Assembly (NCBI GenBank): GCA_905183005.1
Contig: CAJJDO010000003.1
Coordinates: 952,659-1,016,658 of the forward strand
From: Paramecium pentaurelia
Lineage: Eukaryota; Ciliophora; Oligohymenophorea; Peniculida; Parameciidae
Length of the DNA stretch: 64,000 nucleotides
Reading direction: 5' to 3'
The translations under genes were made by a program, and so were the position numbers. Positions 22,823 through 34,924 of this stretch are shown here, one piece after another. Each line of letters begins with the position of its first letter. Positions within the stretch are counted from its first letter, which is position 1. Below the pieces are notes generated by a model. The model did no database searches. It was given only the letters and a program-made list of their open reading frames with translations, and was not told the origin of the DNA.

Positions 22823-23428
22823 TCAAAATGTTCTTTTAACCATAATATTATAGAAATCTTCTCTAGTGATTTCTCTTCCATTTGAAGCTGCCCTTTCTAA
22901 CATCTCTGCTAACTCTTCTGCTGTCATTGTCTCACCTAATTCTTTAGAAACCTAATACAATTTCAATCTATAAATAATACTCTTTTCAAATTATTCAAAT
23001 TAATGGAATTACTTCCATCATCATCAAATAAATCAAATATTTTATTTATTCCATCTTTACTTTCTCTATTTCCTAATTTTGATGTAATGGCATCCAAAAA
23101 TTAGTCAAAATCAATATCAGTTCTAAATCTATGTTTATACTACATACCCTTCATTCTCTAACTCAGCAATCATATTAAAAATTGTTGGATTTTTTTAATC
23201 AAATCCCAAACTTTGCATAGCTGCTTTTAATTCTCTTGGATCTACTCTTCCTGTCCCTTCTGTATCAAATAAATTAAATGCTTCTCTTATTTCATCAATC
23301 TCATCATCAGTTAATCCAGGTCTTCACATTTCAATAATTATACAATACCTTTCCTATGGTTTACGTACATTCCCTTATTTTTAAGGTTATTATTTTTAAG
23401 TTACAGGTGCCTATGGTTTATTTCTCAT
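22823..23428 (-). CDS. Centrin-like EF-hand protein
   Basis: Centrin family (basal-body and infraciliary-lattice Ca2+-binding protein). Start at ATG 23428 (MRNKPQAPVTQKQQPQKQG). Introns at 23322-23348 (ends GAAG), 23123-23147 and 22952-22980. The core follows centrin closely: GLTDDEIDEIREAFNLFDTE, then DPRELKAAMQSLGFDQKNP, DFDQFLDAITSKLGNRES, KIFDLFDDDGSNSINLNNLK and VSKELGETMTAEELAEMLER. EF1 (DTEGTGRVDPRE) keeps acidic positions 1, 3 and 12. EF2 is degenerate, EF3 ends in Asn instead of Glu at position 12, and EF4 lacks the Asp at position 1. It may therefore bind few Ca2+ ions. Such divergence is known among Paramecium lattice centrins. The middle intron could alternatively end at the first TAG (19 nt); the 25-nt form matches centrin better. 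Confidence 0.92.
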
Positions 23429-24036
23429 ATCTTGATTTTAAATATAAAAATATATATGTATATAATTTTATGTGCACTGGATATTCTAAATAATAAAATG
23501 AATGATGAAAAATTATAAATAATCTTAATTAATAATAAGACATAAGGTTTTTAACTAAGAAATTTACATATAAGAGTTATAAAATTACTAAAATCTTGTT
23601 AGATCATTGTTAAACTCTAAATTAATTATAGAACATCTCCATAAAATTATACTGGTAGAATAAAAACAAATTATTGTAATAATTTGATACATTGATTAAA
23701 TAATTTATATGAATTAAAAATCTTTCTATCAAATACTTAAATCATTATAAATAATAAATAAGTAGACATAATATCAAATATTTTCATTTCTTTATACTTA
23801 TTCAATTACATATATTGTTTAGATTATTATAAAGTCTGTAAATTTTAAGTAATACAAAAATTGTGTATTTATTTTATAGTAACTATCATATTGATTTAAT
23901 TTAACTTCTTATTTTATTTATTAGATATCTCATTATAGATTGATTCATTTAGTTTTATTTTAATCAATTTTGCCATAAATTTTAAATTAGACTATTTTTG
24001 ATAACATTAAATAAATATTTCAAATTCAAATATAAA
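23429..24036. other. Divergent promoter region, AT-rich
   Basis: A 608-bp gap separates the divergent centrin and ULK-type kinase genes. I see no coding frame of note and no structured repeat; it presumably contains both promoters. Confidence 0.5.
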
Positions 24037-25963
24037 ATGTAACATCTGAGCTATCCACCTGATAAAAAAATACAGAATTATCAATTTAGTTTTAGATCCA
24101 AATTAGGCAAAGGTGCATATGGTACAGTCTATGCTGGTAAAAACACTAATGATAGTACATTTGCATTTTTATCATTAGATAGTATTGTTGCTCTTAAAAT
24201 TATTGATAAGAAATTGTTACTTACTGATTATGCCAATCAACTCATTGCATCTGAAATTGAAATCATGAAAAAAATTAATGATTCACACGTTGTTAAACTA
24301 CTTGATGTATTATAAAGTGCAAATAATACTTACATCATAACTGAATATTGTAATGGTGGTGATTTAAGAGAGTTTATTAAGGCAAGAAAGTACTATATTA
24401 AAAATATTTAGAGCTATCCCTGAAGAGGAAGCACTCAAAATCTTAAAGGATTTATTATAAGGAATTAAGGCTTTACTTAAATAAGGCATCATACATCGTG
24501 ACATTAAACCAGCTAATATCCTCATTCATGATTCTCAATTCAAAATTACAGACTTTGGTTTTGCAAAACAAATAGATCAAAATCTTGATACCATAATGAA
24601 TTCTCTTGTTGGTACTCCCTTATATATGAGTCCTTAAATTTTAAAAAGAGGCAAGTATTCATCTAAATGTGACATCTGGTCATTAGGTTTAATACTTTAT
24701 GAAATGCTTTATGGTATGACTCCATGGCATTCTCAAAATTTAGTAGAATTGATGAATAAATTAGATTCAAAAGTATATCAATATATTATCAATTAGCCTC
24801 TATCATTTCCAGTTCATCCATATGTTTCTGATTCTACTAAATAAATGATAAAAGGATGTTTATAAATAAGAGAAGAAAAAAGATGGAATTGGGAAGATTT
24901 ATTTAAAGCAGTTAATTTTAATTTAAATGAAAATAAGGAAAACTCACCTAAATAAGAAGAGATTCATTCATAAACTCATAGAGAGAATTAAAATTCACAG
25001 AGTAATCAATCAAAATATTCTATTTAAATGTAAAGATTTAAATAAAGAACTGAATCATTATGTTAATAAATAAATAAGCATAATCGAAGTTACAGTAATG
25101 TTGCATTTCAAACTAATGATAGATCAAATAGATATGAAAATAAAACACCTGTTAATGATAAATCTAAATAGACATCTAGTTATTTTGATTTAAAAGAGAA
25201 TTTCAAATAAAATAAATAAGAAAGAGAAAGAAGTAACTCTTAAAATTATAGATTTCATACTTAAAGAAATGAATTAACATCTTTCATAGATAAAATTAAT
25301 AATGTTTAATAAAAATTAAATAGTAATAATGATTCCTGTAAAACAACAAGTGCTCTTTAATCTCACTCTACTAATACTTCAAATAAATTGAATTATGAAT
25401 TAGATTTAGTAAAAGTATCAGAATTTCAATTAGAAGATAATAATAGAGGATCAGATTACAATAATACATTAAGAAATCCAAAGACTGAAAGAGTTAAAAG
25501 AACTAATAGTTTAAGTAGGCATTTTCAACAATAAACCTTTTAAGGCAAAATTTAATTGCAATAATTAATTAAAGTAATTGAAAATTAATTAGAATTAATA
25601 CCAAATTAGGTGAATTGCAAAATTGATATTAATACTATGGTAATTTTACATAGGGATATTATTAATTATGCTTCTAGCAAATAGATTTATACAAATTAAG
25701 ATTTAAAAGATCTAAAATTATTAATAAATAGTTTAATATCCTATTTAAATCTAAATACAGGAGAACATTCAAGTAAATAATCTTAAATAATGTTATTATT
25801 ACTGTTAACTTATCATAAGGTATTAGTTTATAATATCAAAAACAAAACACTAAATATCGATGCTAATCTAATAGAAACAATTAATAAAAATATTAAGATT
25901 TAATAAAATCAATTAAATATTGAATCTAAACTATTAAGAGAGCATATCAATTAATTAATGTGA
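24037..25963 (+). CDS. Ser/Thr protein kinase, ULK type (copy A)
   Basis: Start at ATG 24037 (MQHLSYPPDKKIQNYQFSFR). Introns: 24390-24411 (22 nt) and 24773-24796 (24 nt, 3n and without TGA). The kinase domain has GKGAYGTVYAGKN, VALKIIDKK, IIHRDIKPANILI, ITDFGFAKQ, GTPLYMSPQIL and CDIWSLGLILYEMLYG. GTPLYMSP/APQ plus the short activation loop is typical of ULK/ATG1-like kinases. A ~350-residue Asn/Gln/Ser-rich tail ends in a helical domain (IETINKNIKIQQNQLNIES) before TGA 25961-25963. It is a paralogue of the 47086-48698 gene, with the same domain order but different intron positions. A role in autophagy or ciliary signalling is possible; not shown here. Confidence 0.88.
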
Positions 25964-26059
25964 TTTTATATATTTATCATTATTTTTCAATTTACTCTAA
26001 ATTTAATATCTATAAAAATAATATTAAAATATTTAATAATAAGTATTTATTATAATAGT

Positions 26060-27917
26060 TCAATTTATCCTAATCAATTTCATTTGTATTAATTGAGCCT
26101 TTTCTTATTCACTAACAACAAATGGAGAACCATTCTCATCTAATAAACATAATCCCATATCACTATCAATTAAATGTTATTCTGAATCATAAGTACATGT
26201 CAAAATTCTATCATTTTTACCTAAATAAAGCAATCCTATCAAAATTAATTCGATTATAATATACTTCTTTTAATTGCTTTAGTTAAAGCATTCATCATTG
26301 GTAATGGTGCTGACTTTCCTCTACTTTTACAAGATACTTAATCAATAATATCATCATTTAAAATTTTATGATTATTTGATTTCTTAAAAGGATTTCTTGG
26401 AGGACTTTGGAATTCTCCAATCTATGGAATTTTTTTAGTTTTACTAAAACCACAAGTTTCATTTATTTCAAAACTATCATTAGAATCTATCAATGAATTT
26501 TCATTAAAATCAGCAAAATCATCCAAACTGATTTCATTTTTCTTTTTGGGAATGCATAATTGTTTTTTTGATTTCTATTTTCCTATTGCTACTGCTGTAG
26601 AAGTAGAAAAGAAACTATTTTATTTAGCTTAAGGAGATAATTATAAAGTCAATTAAGAATTTGTAGTTTTTAATTTAGTAATTTCTGATTAGAATTATGA
26701 AACTAAAAATTATTGTTAAGTTAATTATTTATTTAAGTCTTGTTTCTCTTTTTCAATTTATTTATTCTTCTATTTTAATTATGTGATAGTTTCAATAGAT
26801 TATTATTATAATTATTTAAATTTATTAGTTAAATTAGTAAAATGTTAATTCAATTATTTACTCTCTTGTTTATTGTTATTATTCTCTTAATCTCTTTCAT
26901 TTATAGTATCATACATATGTTATAATTTTTAATTGACTTATTATGTTAAATGTAATAAAGTATTTTGTATTTAATTTTTAATTTATATTAATTCATCACT
27001 TTTTTCATTATTTATTTTATTTAATAATTAATGAGCTTATTACAATTGTAATTAGTATTAATTTTATAATGAAGTGATTTATACTTAAATTGTTTATTCT
27101 ACTTTTTATCTATCTGCTTTAGAATTCAATTTTGAATTTAAATTCTCAATCTCTTGTTTAAAATGTTATTCATCTTCATTTAATCTTAAAGATGTATTTG
27201 AAGATAGATTTTTAACTAAATGTTCACTCTATTTAGTTTTTTATTCAAAATTCTCTTACAATTCCTTAATCTATTCATTTAAATTATTTTAAAGATTTGA
27301 TACTTTTCTATCAATTTCCAACATAAATTATTAAGTGTAATCATTCTAAGTGATATTCAAATCAATATTTGTTAATTTATGTCTTAAATCATCCTAAAAC
27401 TTTCTGAATTCTACATTAAATCTCTCTTACAATTATTAATATTAATGAACTTTTTCAGATAATTGAGTTTACAATTATTAAATTTGTTCATTTTATTGTT
27501 TAATTATTGCTGATTAATTTATATCATCTTACTATACTAAATTCAATTAAGCTTAAGATTGAACCTTACTAAGTTCTTAAATTAAGGATGCCTTATTCAA
27601 TTATTCAGTTTTTAATGGTACACTCTATTAATATTATTATTATTATTGATAATAAGCAACAGTCTCTTAAAGTGGTTATCTAATTGGGGGATTTGAACCT
27701 CTAATATACAATAAATTCAAGTAAATTACCTTTATTGAGGATATTGAACATATTATAAAGGTTTGTAAGGTAATTTTTAATCTTAAGAAACACATCTCAT
27801 TATTTATCTTGGTTCCATAGTTTATTGGATGGAAGAAGGTCGTAATTGCCGTTATTCCATAGGTTATTGATAGACTGCATTACCAAATGCTCTTAAAGGT
27901 ATACGTGAAGGCTTCAT
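26060..27917 (-). CDS. Coiled-coil protein, ~599 aa
   Basis: Start at ATG 27917 (MKPSRIPLRAFGNAVYQQP). Introns at 27701-27729 and 26236-26264, both 29 nt ending TAG. After a short basic, Pro-rich leader the protein is an almost continuous Gln/Asn/Lys/Glu coiled coil of about 400 residues. The C-terminal 170 residues are more globular (ISLDDFADFNENSLIDSND). The second intron is needed to reach the conserved-looking end LLYLGKNDRILTCTYDSEQ and the stop TGA 26062-26060. No family is identified. The 5' end is 35 bp from the start of the XPR1-type gene on the other strand. Confidence 0.7.
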
Positions 27918-27952
27918 AAGTAAATTTGTTTTAACGATTAAATAATAATTAA

Positions 27953-30439
27953 ATGAAATTCGCTGTATTCTTATAAAATCATATTATACCAGAATGGGCA
28001 TTAATGTATTTGAACTATAAGGCTATAAAAGCGTATCTATCAACCTCAGGTGCACTCAAAGACTTCTTATTATATGCTAAAAAGACAAAGAGTCCTTAAG
28101 AGTATAAGGAAGTAAAGAAAAATGTTATGGAAAAAACATATATAATATCTAAAATTAGTGTTGATTAGAAAGAATTTAATAAGAAGTTTATATAAGAGTT
28201 ATCTAAAATCAAAGCCTTTGTGAATGCAAAATATAATGATTTGAAGGGAAAAACATATAAAATACAATTATAAATATTGTCTATGAATAGATATTAAAGA
28301 TAATTAGAGAGAAGTAAGAAGCGTTCAGTAATTAGATCAAATTCTTAAGTATCTGAAGAGTTAACTGAATAATTAACAAACTAATAAATAAAAATAAGAG
28401 AGTCTGATTTCAATGAAAAAAGTAGAAAATTGAAAGAATTATGTTTTCAATTATATAATGAGGGTGTTAATTTTGAAAAGTACATAAAAATAAATCAAGA
28501 AGCGATTCGTAAAATTATGAAGAAATAAAATAAGAAATCAATAAAACTTAATTAAGATCAAATTAATATAGATGAATGTAAAAAATTGATATCAGAAATA
28601 AATTTTGATGTAAGATAAAATAAAGTGAAATAATTATTATTTCAAGTAGAGAAATACCTTTTAAAACACTTCTATTAAACTAAATAAAAACTATGTAAAG
28701 AATAATTACGTAAATATTAATTTCAAAATGATAAAAATAATAAAGCTTGGTTTTAGTTTGGGTTATTCACTGGATTTTCATTTATGTTAATGTCTTTCAT
28801 AATATTTCTAGCAACTTAAAAATAATTAGATATATTAACTAATACACTTATATATGAATCATTTCCTATTTACAGAGGAGCATTATTATTTATTCTATAT
28901 TATTGGTCATTAACCATAGTTATTCATTTATGGAATTTATCTAAAATCAATTATAAATTATATTTTAACTTTAATCATCATTTCTCAACAATCAATGAAT
29001 AATTAAAAAGAGTTATGACTTTGACCTCAATCTTTTTATTAGTTAGTCTCTTTTATTTATGTGATGTTTCTAAATTGGGCATTATATTTTCAAATCTTAA
29101 AGGAGAAGAATATTTTCCATTAATAATTTGGGCTTCTCTTTTAGCAATAGTAGCATTTCCATCAAAATTTATTATTAATGGAAAAGGTAGGATATGGCTT
29201 TATCGTAATTTATTATAATCATTAAATCCAAAACTCATAGAATAACGTCATTTTTTCATTATTAGCCAATTTACTTCATTAATTATTCCCTTTACTGATC
29301 TTACATATACAATATGTGAATATTCAAAAGGAGTATATTATTATTGATTAATTATATAGATAAAAAATCAAGAAGAGAATGATGATAATATAAAAAATGA
29401 ATGCTTCTTTATATCTAGATATTTTACTTTAGCCTTAGTGCTATTTCCATATTTTATTCTAATAATATAAATTATATTCTTAACATAAAAATAATAGAAT
29501 ATAGATTTATATATTATAGAATTCATAAGAAATATATTATCTATTGCTCTCATAGTTTTTGCCACTTTATCTTATTAAGAATCTAACTTTTTTTATTATT
29601 GGTTAGGCATGGCTATTGTTATTGGCATACTAAATATAGTTTTTGTTTTTAAGAAATGGAGTTATTTGGATATTAAAGTAAAGAGATAAAAAAGATCGAT
29701 CTCATATAAATAAATATTAATAATGATATACATTCCTTTTGGAATTATTTAGCCATTATCAATATCATCTTCTATTTTTGGATGTTTAGATAGTAATGAA
29801 TAACACAGTCTCCTTATTTTATATATTGGTATTGTTGAATTGATTAGAAGTATTTAGTAAATTGTATTTAGGAATGATAATTAATTATTATATTGTAGAT
29901 GCAGAACATTTTAAAAATAAATAGAAATATTAGACAGTTGGTTAATATGAATTTCCATTTGAAGAATGTTGTACAAGGATACAAAAATAATAGTTATTGT
30001 AATATACTTTTTTAATTATAATAGATAATATGATTCTGATGATAGTGATAATGATGAGAAAGAATTCTAAAGATTTAATAAAGAAACAAACAGAGAGGAT
30101 CAAGTTATCCCTAATTAAATAAGTAGAAGAACAGAAATTGGACTTTTCATTTAGGGTAAATCTACATTTAATCAATTTAACAATTCTGAAGATCCATCAT
30201 AGACATAAGTTAATTAATTGAAAATATCTGAATTAATAGTAAAGGATTCAGAAAAAGCTTTAGGGGATAGTTTTATAAATTATGATATCAATAATTTTAA
30301 ACCAGATGAATTGAATTCATTAATTAATTGTTAATAAATATCTGAGAATGATTTATAGAGTTTGCATATTAATAATAAGAATTCAAAGAAGGAGATTAAT
30401 TAGTTATATGAAGAGTTTGGTGTGAAGATTAAAAAATGA
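27953..30439 (+). CDS. SPX-EXS phosphate exporter-like protein (XPR1/SYG1 family)
   Basis: Membrane transporter of the XPR1/SYG1 family, which exports phosphate and senses inositol pyrophosphates through SPX. Start at ATG 27953: MKFAVFLQNHIIPEWALMYL, then NYKAIKAYL, the canonical SPX N-terminus. The third SPX helix pair is visible as INQEAIRKIMKKQNKKS. The C-terminal half has about eight hydrophobic segments. It ends with the EXS signature region: ELIRRMIINYY joined by a splice to VDAEHFKNKQKYQTVGQYE. Introns: 29333-29359, 29850-29871 and 29999-30024. The tail is acidic and Ser/Asn-rich (YDSDDSDNDEKEFQRF). The length of about 803 aa fits the family. The SPX and EXS calls are strong; the substrate is inferred from the family. 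Confidence 0.87.
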
Positions 30440-30506
30440 ATAAGTATTTTTTAGTATAAATTGTTTATATTACATAAAAATCAAAAAAATAATTAACGTT
30501 TATAAA

Positions 30507-32138
30507 ATGAGTTAACGAGATCTGAGTAATTTGATTACAATAAATCCTAACGATCCCCAACAATATTAAGACTTATTGGCTTATTATAGATCTAAATTAG
30601 GAGAATTTGAGAAGGAAAGATTTGAATGGTTAACAAAATTGGAGGAAATCAAAATTTAATATGAAGATAAACATTAATAAGAATGGGAATTATTAAAAAG
30701 GAAATAAGAAATAAAAGAGTTGTAATAAACAGTAGGAGAAGCAAAAGTATGAATAAAATTTAAGAATTTAGTTAATGTTATTTGAAGAAAGATAAGCTAG
30801 ATTGAAGTTGTAAAAGGAGAATGATGCTCTTAAAGTGAGAGAATTAGAAGATAAGAAGAAGATTGCAGAATTAATGGCTATGATTGAACCAATAGAGGAA
30901 TAAGTAGTATTATAAAAAGATTTAAGACCTGAAGTAACTACAAAATATACAGGTGATACATTAGCTGTAAGAGAGAAACAAGGAAAGTATATTAAATGTA
31001 TTAAACAATTTAGTGTTAAGATGCACAATATAAATTAAGGAAGAAGTATATTAAAAACAGTTTATATGCCAAATGAATAGTTAAATGCTTATTAATTGGA
31101 GAATGAGAATTTGAAAAAATAAGTTGAAAATGCAGAAACTATGTTGACTTAATAATTTGCAGCTTTGAGAGAGGAATTGAGAGCAAAAGAAGTTGAAACT
31201 AATTTAAGAATAAAAGAAGATTAATAAAAATTAGATTAATTGGTTTAAAAAATATAAAAATTAGAAAAATAAAATGTTGAACTTGTTAAAGGTATATATT
31301 ATATATATATATATTTTATAGATTGTTATGTATTAAAATAAAAGTTTTAAAATAAGGAGAAATAAATGTAAGAAGATTTAGAAGTATCAAAATTGAAAAA
31401 TAAAAAATTGAAAATGGAATTAGATTAAATTTAAAGAAAATATAATGTTGAAAATAAAACAGCTTTAGAATTACTTGAAAAAAAGTCTGATGAATATAAT
31501 AAAAAATTTAGAAGTCAAATAAAATCAAAAGATGAATAATTATCTATTATTAAAGAATAATATGAATAAGTTTAGAATATTTATATTAACAAAATATAAT
31601 AATTGGAAGAGAATCTATCAAAATTAATTGAAAAGTATTATATTATTTTAATTAGATATTAATAATTGGAAAAGAGAAGATCCTTAGAAATTGAAGGATT
31701 TAAAAATGATATTAAAATTTTGACTAAAAAAGTAAAAGATTGTGAAAAATCATAAGTTGAAAAATAAAATGAAAATAAATCACCAGAAGAATTAGCTAAA
31801 TATTAAGAAGAAGCATAATAAATGAAATAATAATTAGCCAAAGAGACTGGTATTATATATTCTTCTGGAAAAAAAAATAATTCTAATAATTAACAATAAA
31901 CTATTAAACTTAAGGGTAATTAATAAAGAGGTGCATCAAAAACAATGAAATAAAGTAATAAACAAACTAATAAGGGATTTAATAATTAAAGTAATATTAT
32001 AAATTTGATTTTATAGATTAAATTGATTAGAAAGAAGATGATGATGTATCAGAATCTGTTCCTATGCATGAATTAGAAGATCTTCAACGATAATTAGATG
32101 AATTATAATATCAAATGGATAAAGCAAAGAAACAATGA
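30507..32138 (+). CDS. Coiled-coil protein, CCDC77-like
   Basis: Start at ATG 30507 (MSQRDLSNLITINPNDPQQ). Introns at 30747-30771, 31292-31321 (TA-rich, 30 nt), 31635-31655 and 31991-32016. The N-terminal LAYYRSKLGEFEKERFEWL and the later SILKTVYMPNEQLNAYQLE resemble my recollection of CCDC77, a centrosome/basal-body protein. The remainder is coiled coil with a Lys/Gln-rich tail, ending at TGA 32136-32138 after an acidic segment (QKEDDDVSESVPMHELED). About 509 aa, similar to vertebrate CCDC77 (~490 aa). The coiled-coil call is secure; the CCDC77 assignment is tentative. Confidence 0.6.
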
Positions 32139-32223
32139 AAATAACATATCAATTTTATATATACTATTTGCAGTTAATCAGCAACTTACTTCTAATTATA
32201 AAATTAATTTGTTAATACGTTGA

Positions 32224-33624
32224 ATGCAAATTCATACTTCATCTGCTCATACCATAAGTAAATGCGAATCATTTTAGCATTTATCTCCATAAGCTTAAGA
32301 GGCTCTTTTAAGTTTAAAAAAAATAAGGAACTTTGGATGTGAAAAGACAAGTGATCTTATAGACGTTAAAAAAATCACTACAAATAATCTTGACAATCTA
32401 TCAAACATGCCTGAAGTTATTATAGATTAAGTTGTAAAACATCCTCCATAAAATGAATTTATGGGATCTCAAAATTTCTCATTTATTTAGAAGTATACTA
32501 TTGATATTAAGTTTAACAAGTTCCAAATAGTTATTGGCATTTAAGAATTCTATAGTTCCAGATGATCCTACACCTGATTTTTCAGATGCTCTTTCGAGTG
32601 ACAGAATATAAATCTGTGAAACTGCATAAAATCAACAATACTTTTAAAAATAGTTAAGACTAATGTAAACATTATAATCTAAGGATCTTAATCAAGTAAA
32701 TAAATACATAAGAAAACCAACTTAAGAAAAAGAGAATAAGATTAATCATAATTAGAAAAACAATTACCATTAAAATAGATTAAGTGATTTAATATCGAAA
32801 GAAATTACAAAGAATACTTAACCATAATCATCAAATAATATTCGTAAAAATTCACATACAAGCATAAATACTCATAATACATCATAAACAAAATGCAATT
32901 TATCAACCTAATAAGATTATCTATATCAGAAAGCAATATTCTAGTAAGAAAAATTAAAGACTTTCATTGAAAAAGGGCAAATAATGAATAATGTAAAGGA
33001 AATGAAAGAATGTACCTTTAATCCAAAAATCAATCAAAAATCTAAAATAATAAATTCAAGTACTTTTTTTGATAGATAAAATACATGGATGAGAAAGAAG
33101 AATGATAAAATATCTTTGTAAGTAGAAATCTAAAAAGAGAAAGCTACTAGAGAAGTAAATATTAAATTAGATTGTAGTGCACATTTAGTCCTAATTACAG
33201 AGATAATAGTAATGTTAGAATAAATAGTTGTGATGTTTATTATAGAAATTTACAATGGTAAAATAAAATGAATAGAAAAAAACAACAAATGAGAAATTCA
33301 ATGATTGATTTTAACAATCATGATATAAAAAATAACTCCAGTAAAATGCAGATATAAAGATCTAATTCTACATAAATAATTAATTAATAAACTGATTTGA
33401 AATAGCTGCTAGAAATTTAATTCAAATAAGATGTTCCAAAATATATGAAAAGTAATACTCCAACCCATTAAGCTACAGAAACAACAATAACTCCAAATTC
33501 TTAATGTGGATATATGGAACTTGGAAAAAGAAAAAATAGTCTTGAGTAGATTGAACAAAAATATAAATTGCTTTATGATTTGGTTTAGAGTGTAACAAAA
33601 AATTCATCAAAGAAGAAAAAATGA
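32224..33624 (+). CDS. Hypothetical protein with TFxP-type repeats, ~449 aa
   Basis: Start at ATG 32224 (MQIHTSSAHTISKCESFQH). Introns at 32493-32520 (28 nt, ends AACAAG) and 33155-33177. The N-terminal half is low in complexity (Asn/Gln/Ser). In the middle are two copies of a motif with conserved Cys-Thr-Phe: KECTFNPKINQKSKI and, across the second intron, RECTFSPNYRD. Between them is FFDRQNTWMRKKNDKISLQ. Paired motifs of this kind occur in many ciliate proteins of unknown function. The stop TGA is at 33622-33624. No function is assigned. It is convergent with the AGC kinase, 57 bp away. Confidence 0.6.
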
Positions 33625-33681
33625 ATGGTATATATATTTCTACTTTATAAAAAATAAAATTTAATTAATTAAAGTAAAGAA

Positions 33682-34924
33682 TCAAAATTCCCATTATTCT
33701 TCTTTTTGCTTTGGTGATGCAGAGTAAGAAAATCCTTAATATGGACTATTCATTTATTCTTCTGTAGATAATGAATTTGTTTAAGAAAAAATAGGTTCTT
33801 TGAGGAAACACTAAATTTTAAGGGGAATTATAATACATCATCAAAATATTAAACATCATCATCACTGTTTAATTGAGGTAAAAATACAGGAGGTATTTAT
33901 TTTTATAAAACCATGTCCCAATCAACATTTTTAAACCAAGGATGCTTTTTAATCTAATTTTAAATTATAAAAAATTTTTTACTTCATTGGCTGAACTAAT
34001 TCTAGAATTTGGATCTTTTTACAATAATTTTGATAATAAATCTTTTAATTGAGATGAAACACCTATTTTTTTGTAATTTATTTCTTAATGAAGAATTTAA
34101 TTGAATAATTCTTCTTTGGTTTCTGCAAAAAATGCTGGTTAACCAATAACCATTTCATATATTAGAGTTCCAAATGTCCACCAATCTGCTGCTTTACCAT
34201 GATTACCTGCTAATAATTCTGGTGCCAAATATTCAGCTGTTCCACATTTTGAATGTGCTCCAAAATTGCCTTAAATTCCTTATTTTGAGAATCCAAAGTC
34301 AGTTAACTTAATATAACCTTCTGAATCAATCAACACATTCTCTGGCTTTAAACTAATTTAAATAGTTAAATATACTCTCTATAAATTATATCTTATTCAT
34401 GCAAGTATTGAAAGGCCAGGACAATTTAGGATGCATAGAACTTAGCTCTATAGTTATCAATATCATATATACTGTTCTTCAGTTAATTTGCTTTTTTAAA
34501 CTAATAAATTGTATAGTTCCCCTCCTGGACAATATTGTAAGCAGAAGTATAATTTAGATTCATTTTAGAATGCATATTCTAATTTTATAATGAATGGATG
34601 ATGGCAGTTTTACTAAAATAATTAATTCTATTATTTATACCAGAATATTTCTTTCAGCATAGATTTACTTCACCTAATGATTTTCAATCAATTAGGTTTT
34701 TTTGATCACTTTAAGAGCATATGTTTTTTAATTGTCTTTCTTTCTTACTAATACAACCTTTCCTATTGACCCTTTTCCTATGACACTTAAAAGATGGAAT
34801 TAATCAAGGGTCACTTTCTTTCTGTCTGCTGATAAACTACATATTTATTTTTAAATAATTACTTATGTTATTGTATTAAATACACTACATTAAGACCTAT
34901 ATCTTTATCTTGAGTATTTTTCAT
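33682..34924 (-). CDS. AGC-family Ser/Thr protein kinase
   Basis: Start at ATG 34924 (MKNTQDKDIGLNVVYLIQQ). Six introns: 34837-34862, 34613-34640, 34448-34472, 34353-34375, 33954-33982 and 33811-33836. The kinase core has GKGSIGKVVLVRK, YALKVIKK, IIYRDLKPEN (the intron splits RD from LKPEN), LTDFGFSKQ, CGTAEYLAPELL and KAADWWTFGTLIYEMV. The C-terminal tail carries the AGC hydrophobic motif YQGFSYS near the end, whose Ser is the usual TORC2/PDK1-linked phosphosite. This places it near S6K/SGK/AKT kinases; no PH domain is present in its ~361 aa. All six introns are 23-29 nt and end in TAG. Confidence is high for an AGC kinase, lower for the subfamily. Confidence 0.9.

Noticed and set aside
27675..27700. 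tRNA T-arm-like sequence (reverse complement reads AGGTTCAAATCCCCC)
   Set aside because: It is in frame within the coiled-coil gene at 26060-27917 (coding SNPPIR) next to an intron end. No matching acceptor, D or anticodon arms are present.
29015..30175. Several short standard-code frames on both strands
   Set aside because: They are fragments or antisense shadows of the SPX-EXS gene at 27953-30439.
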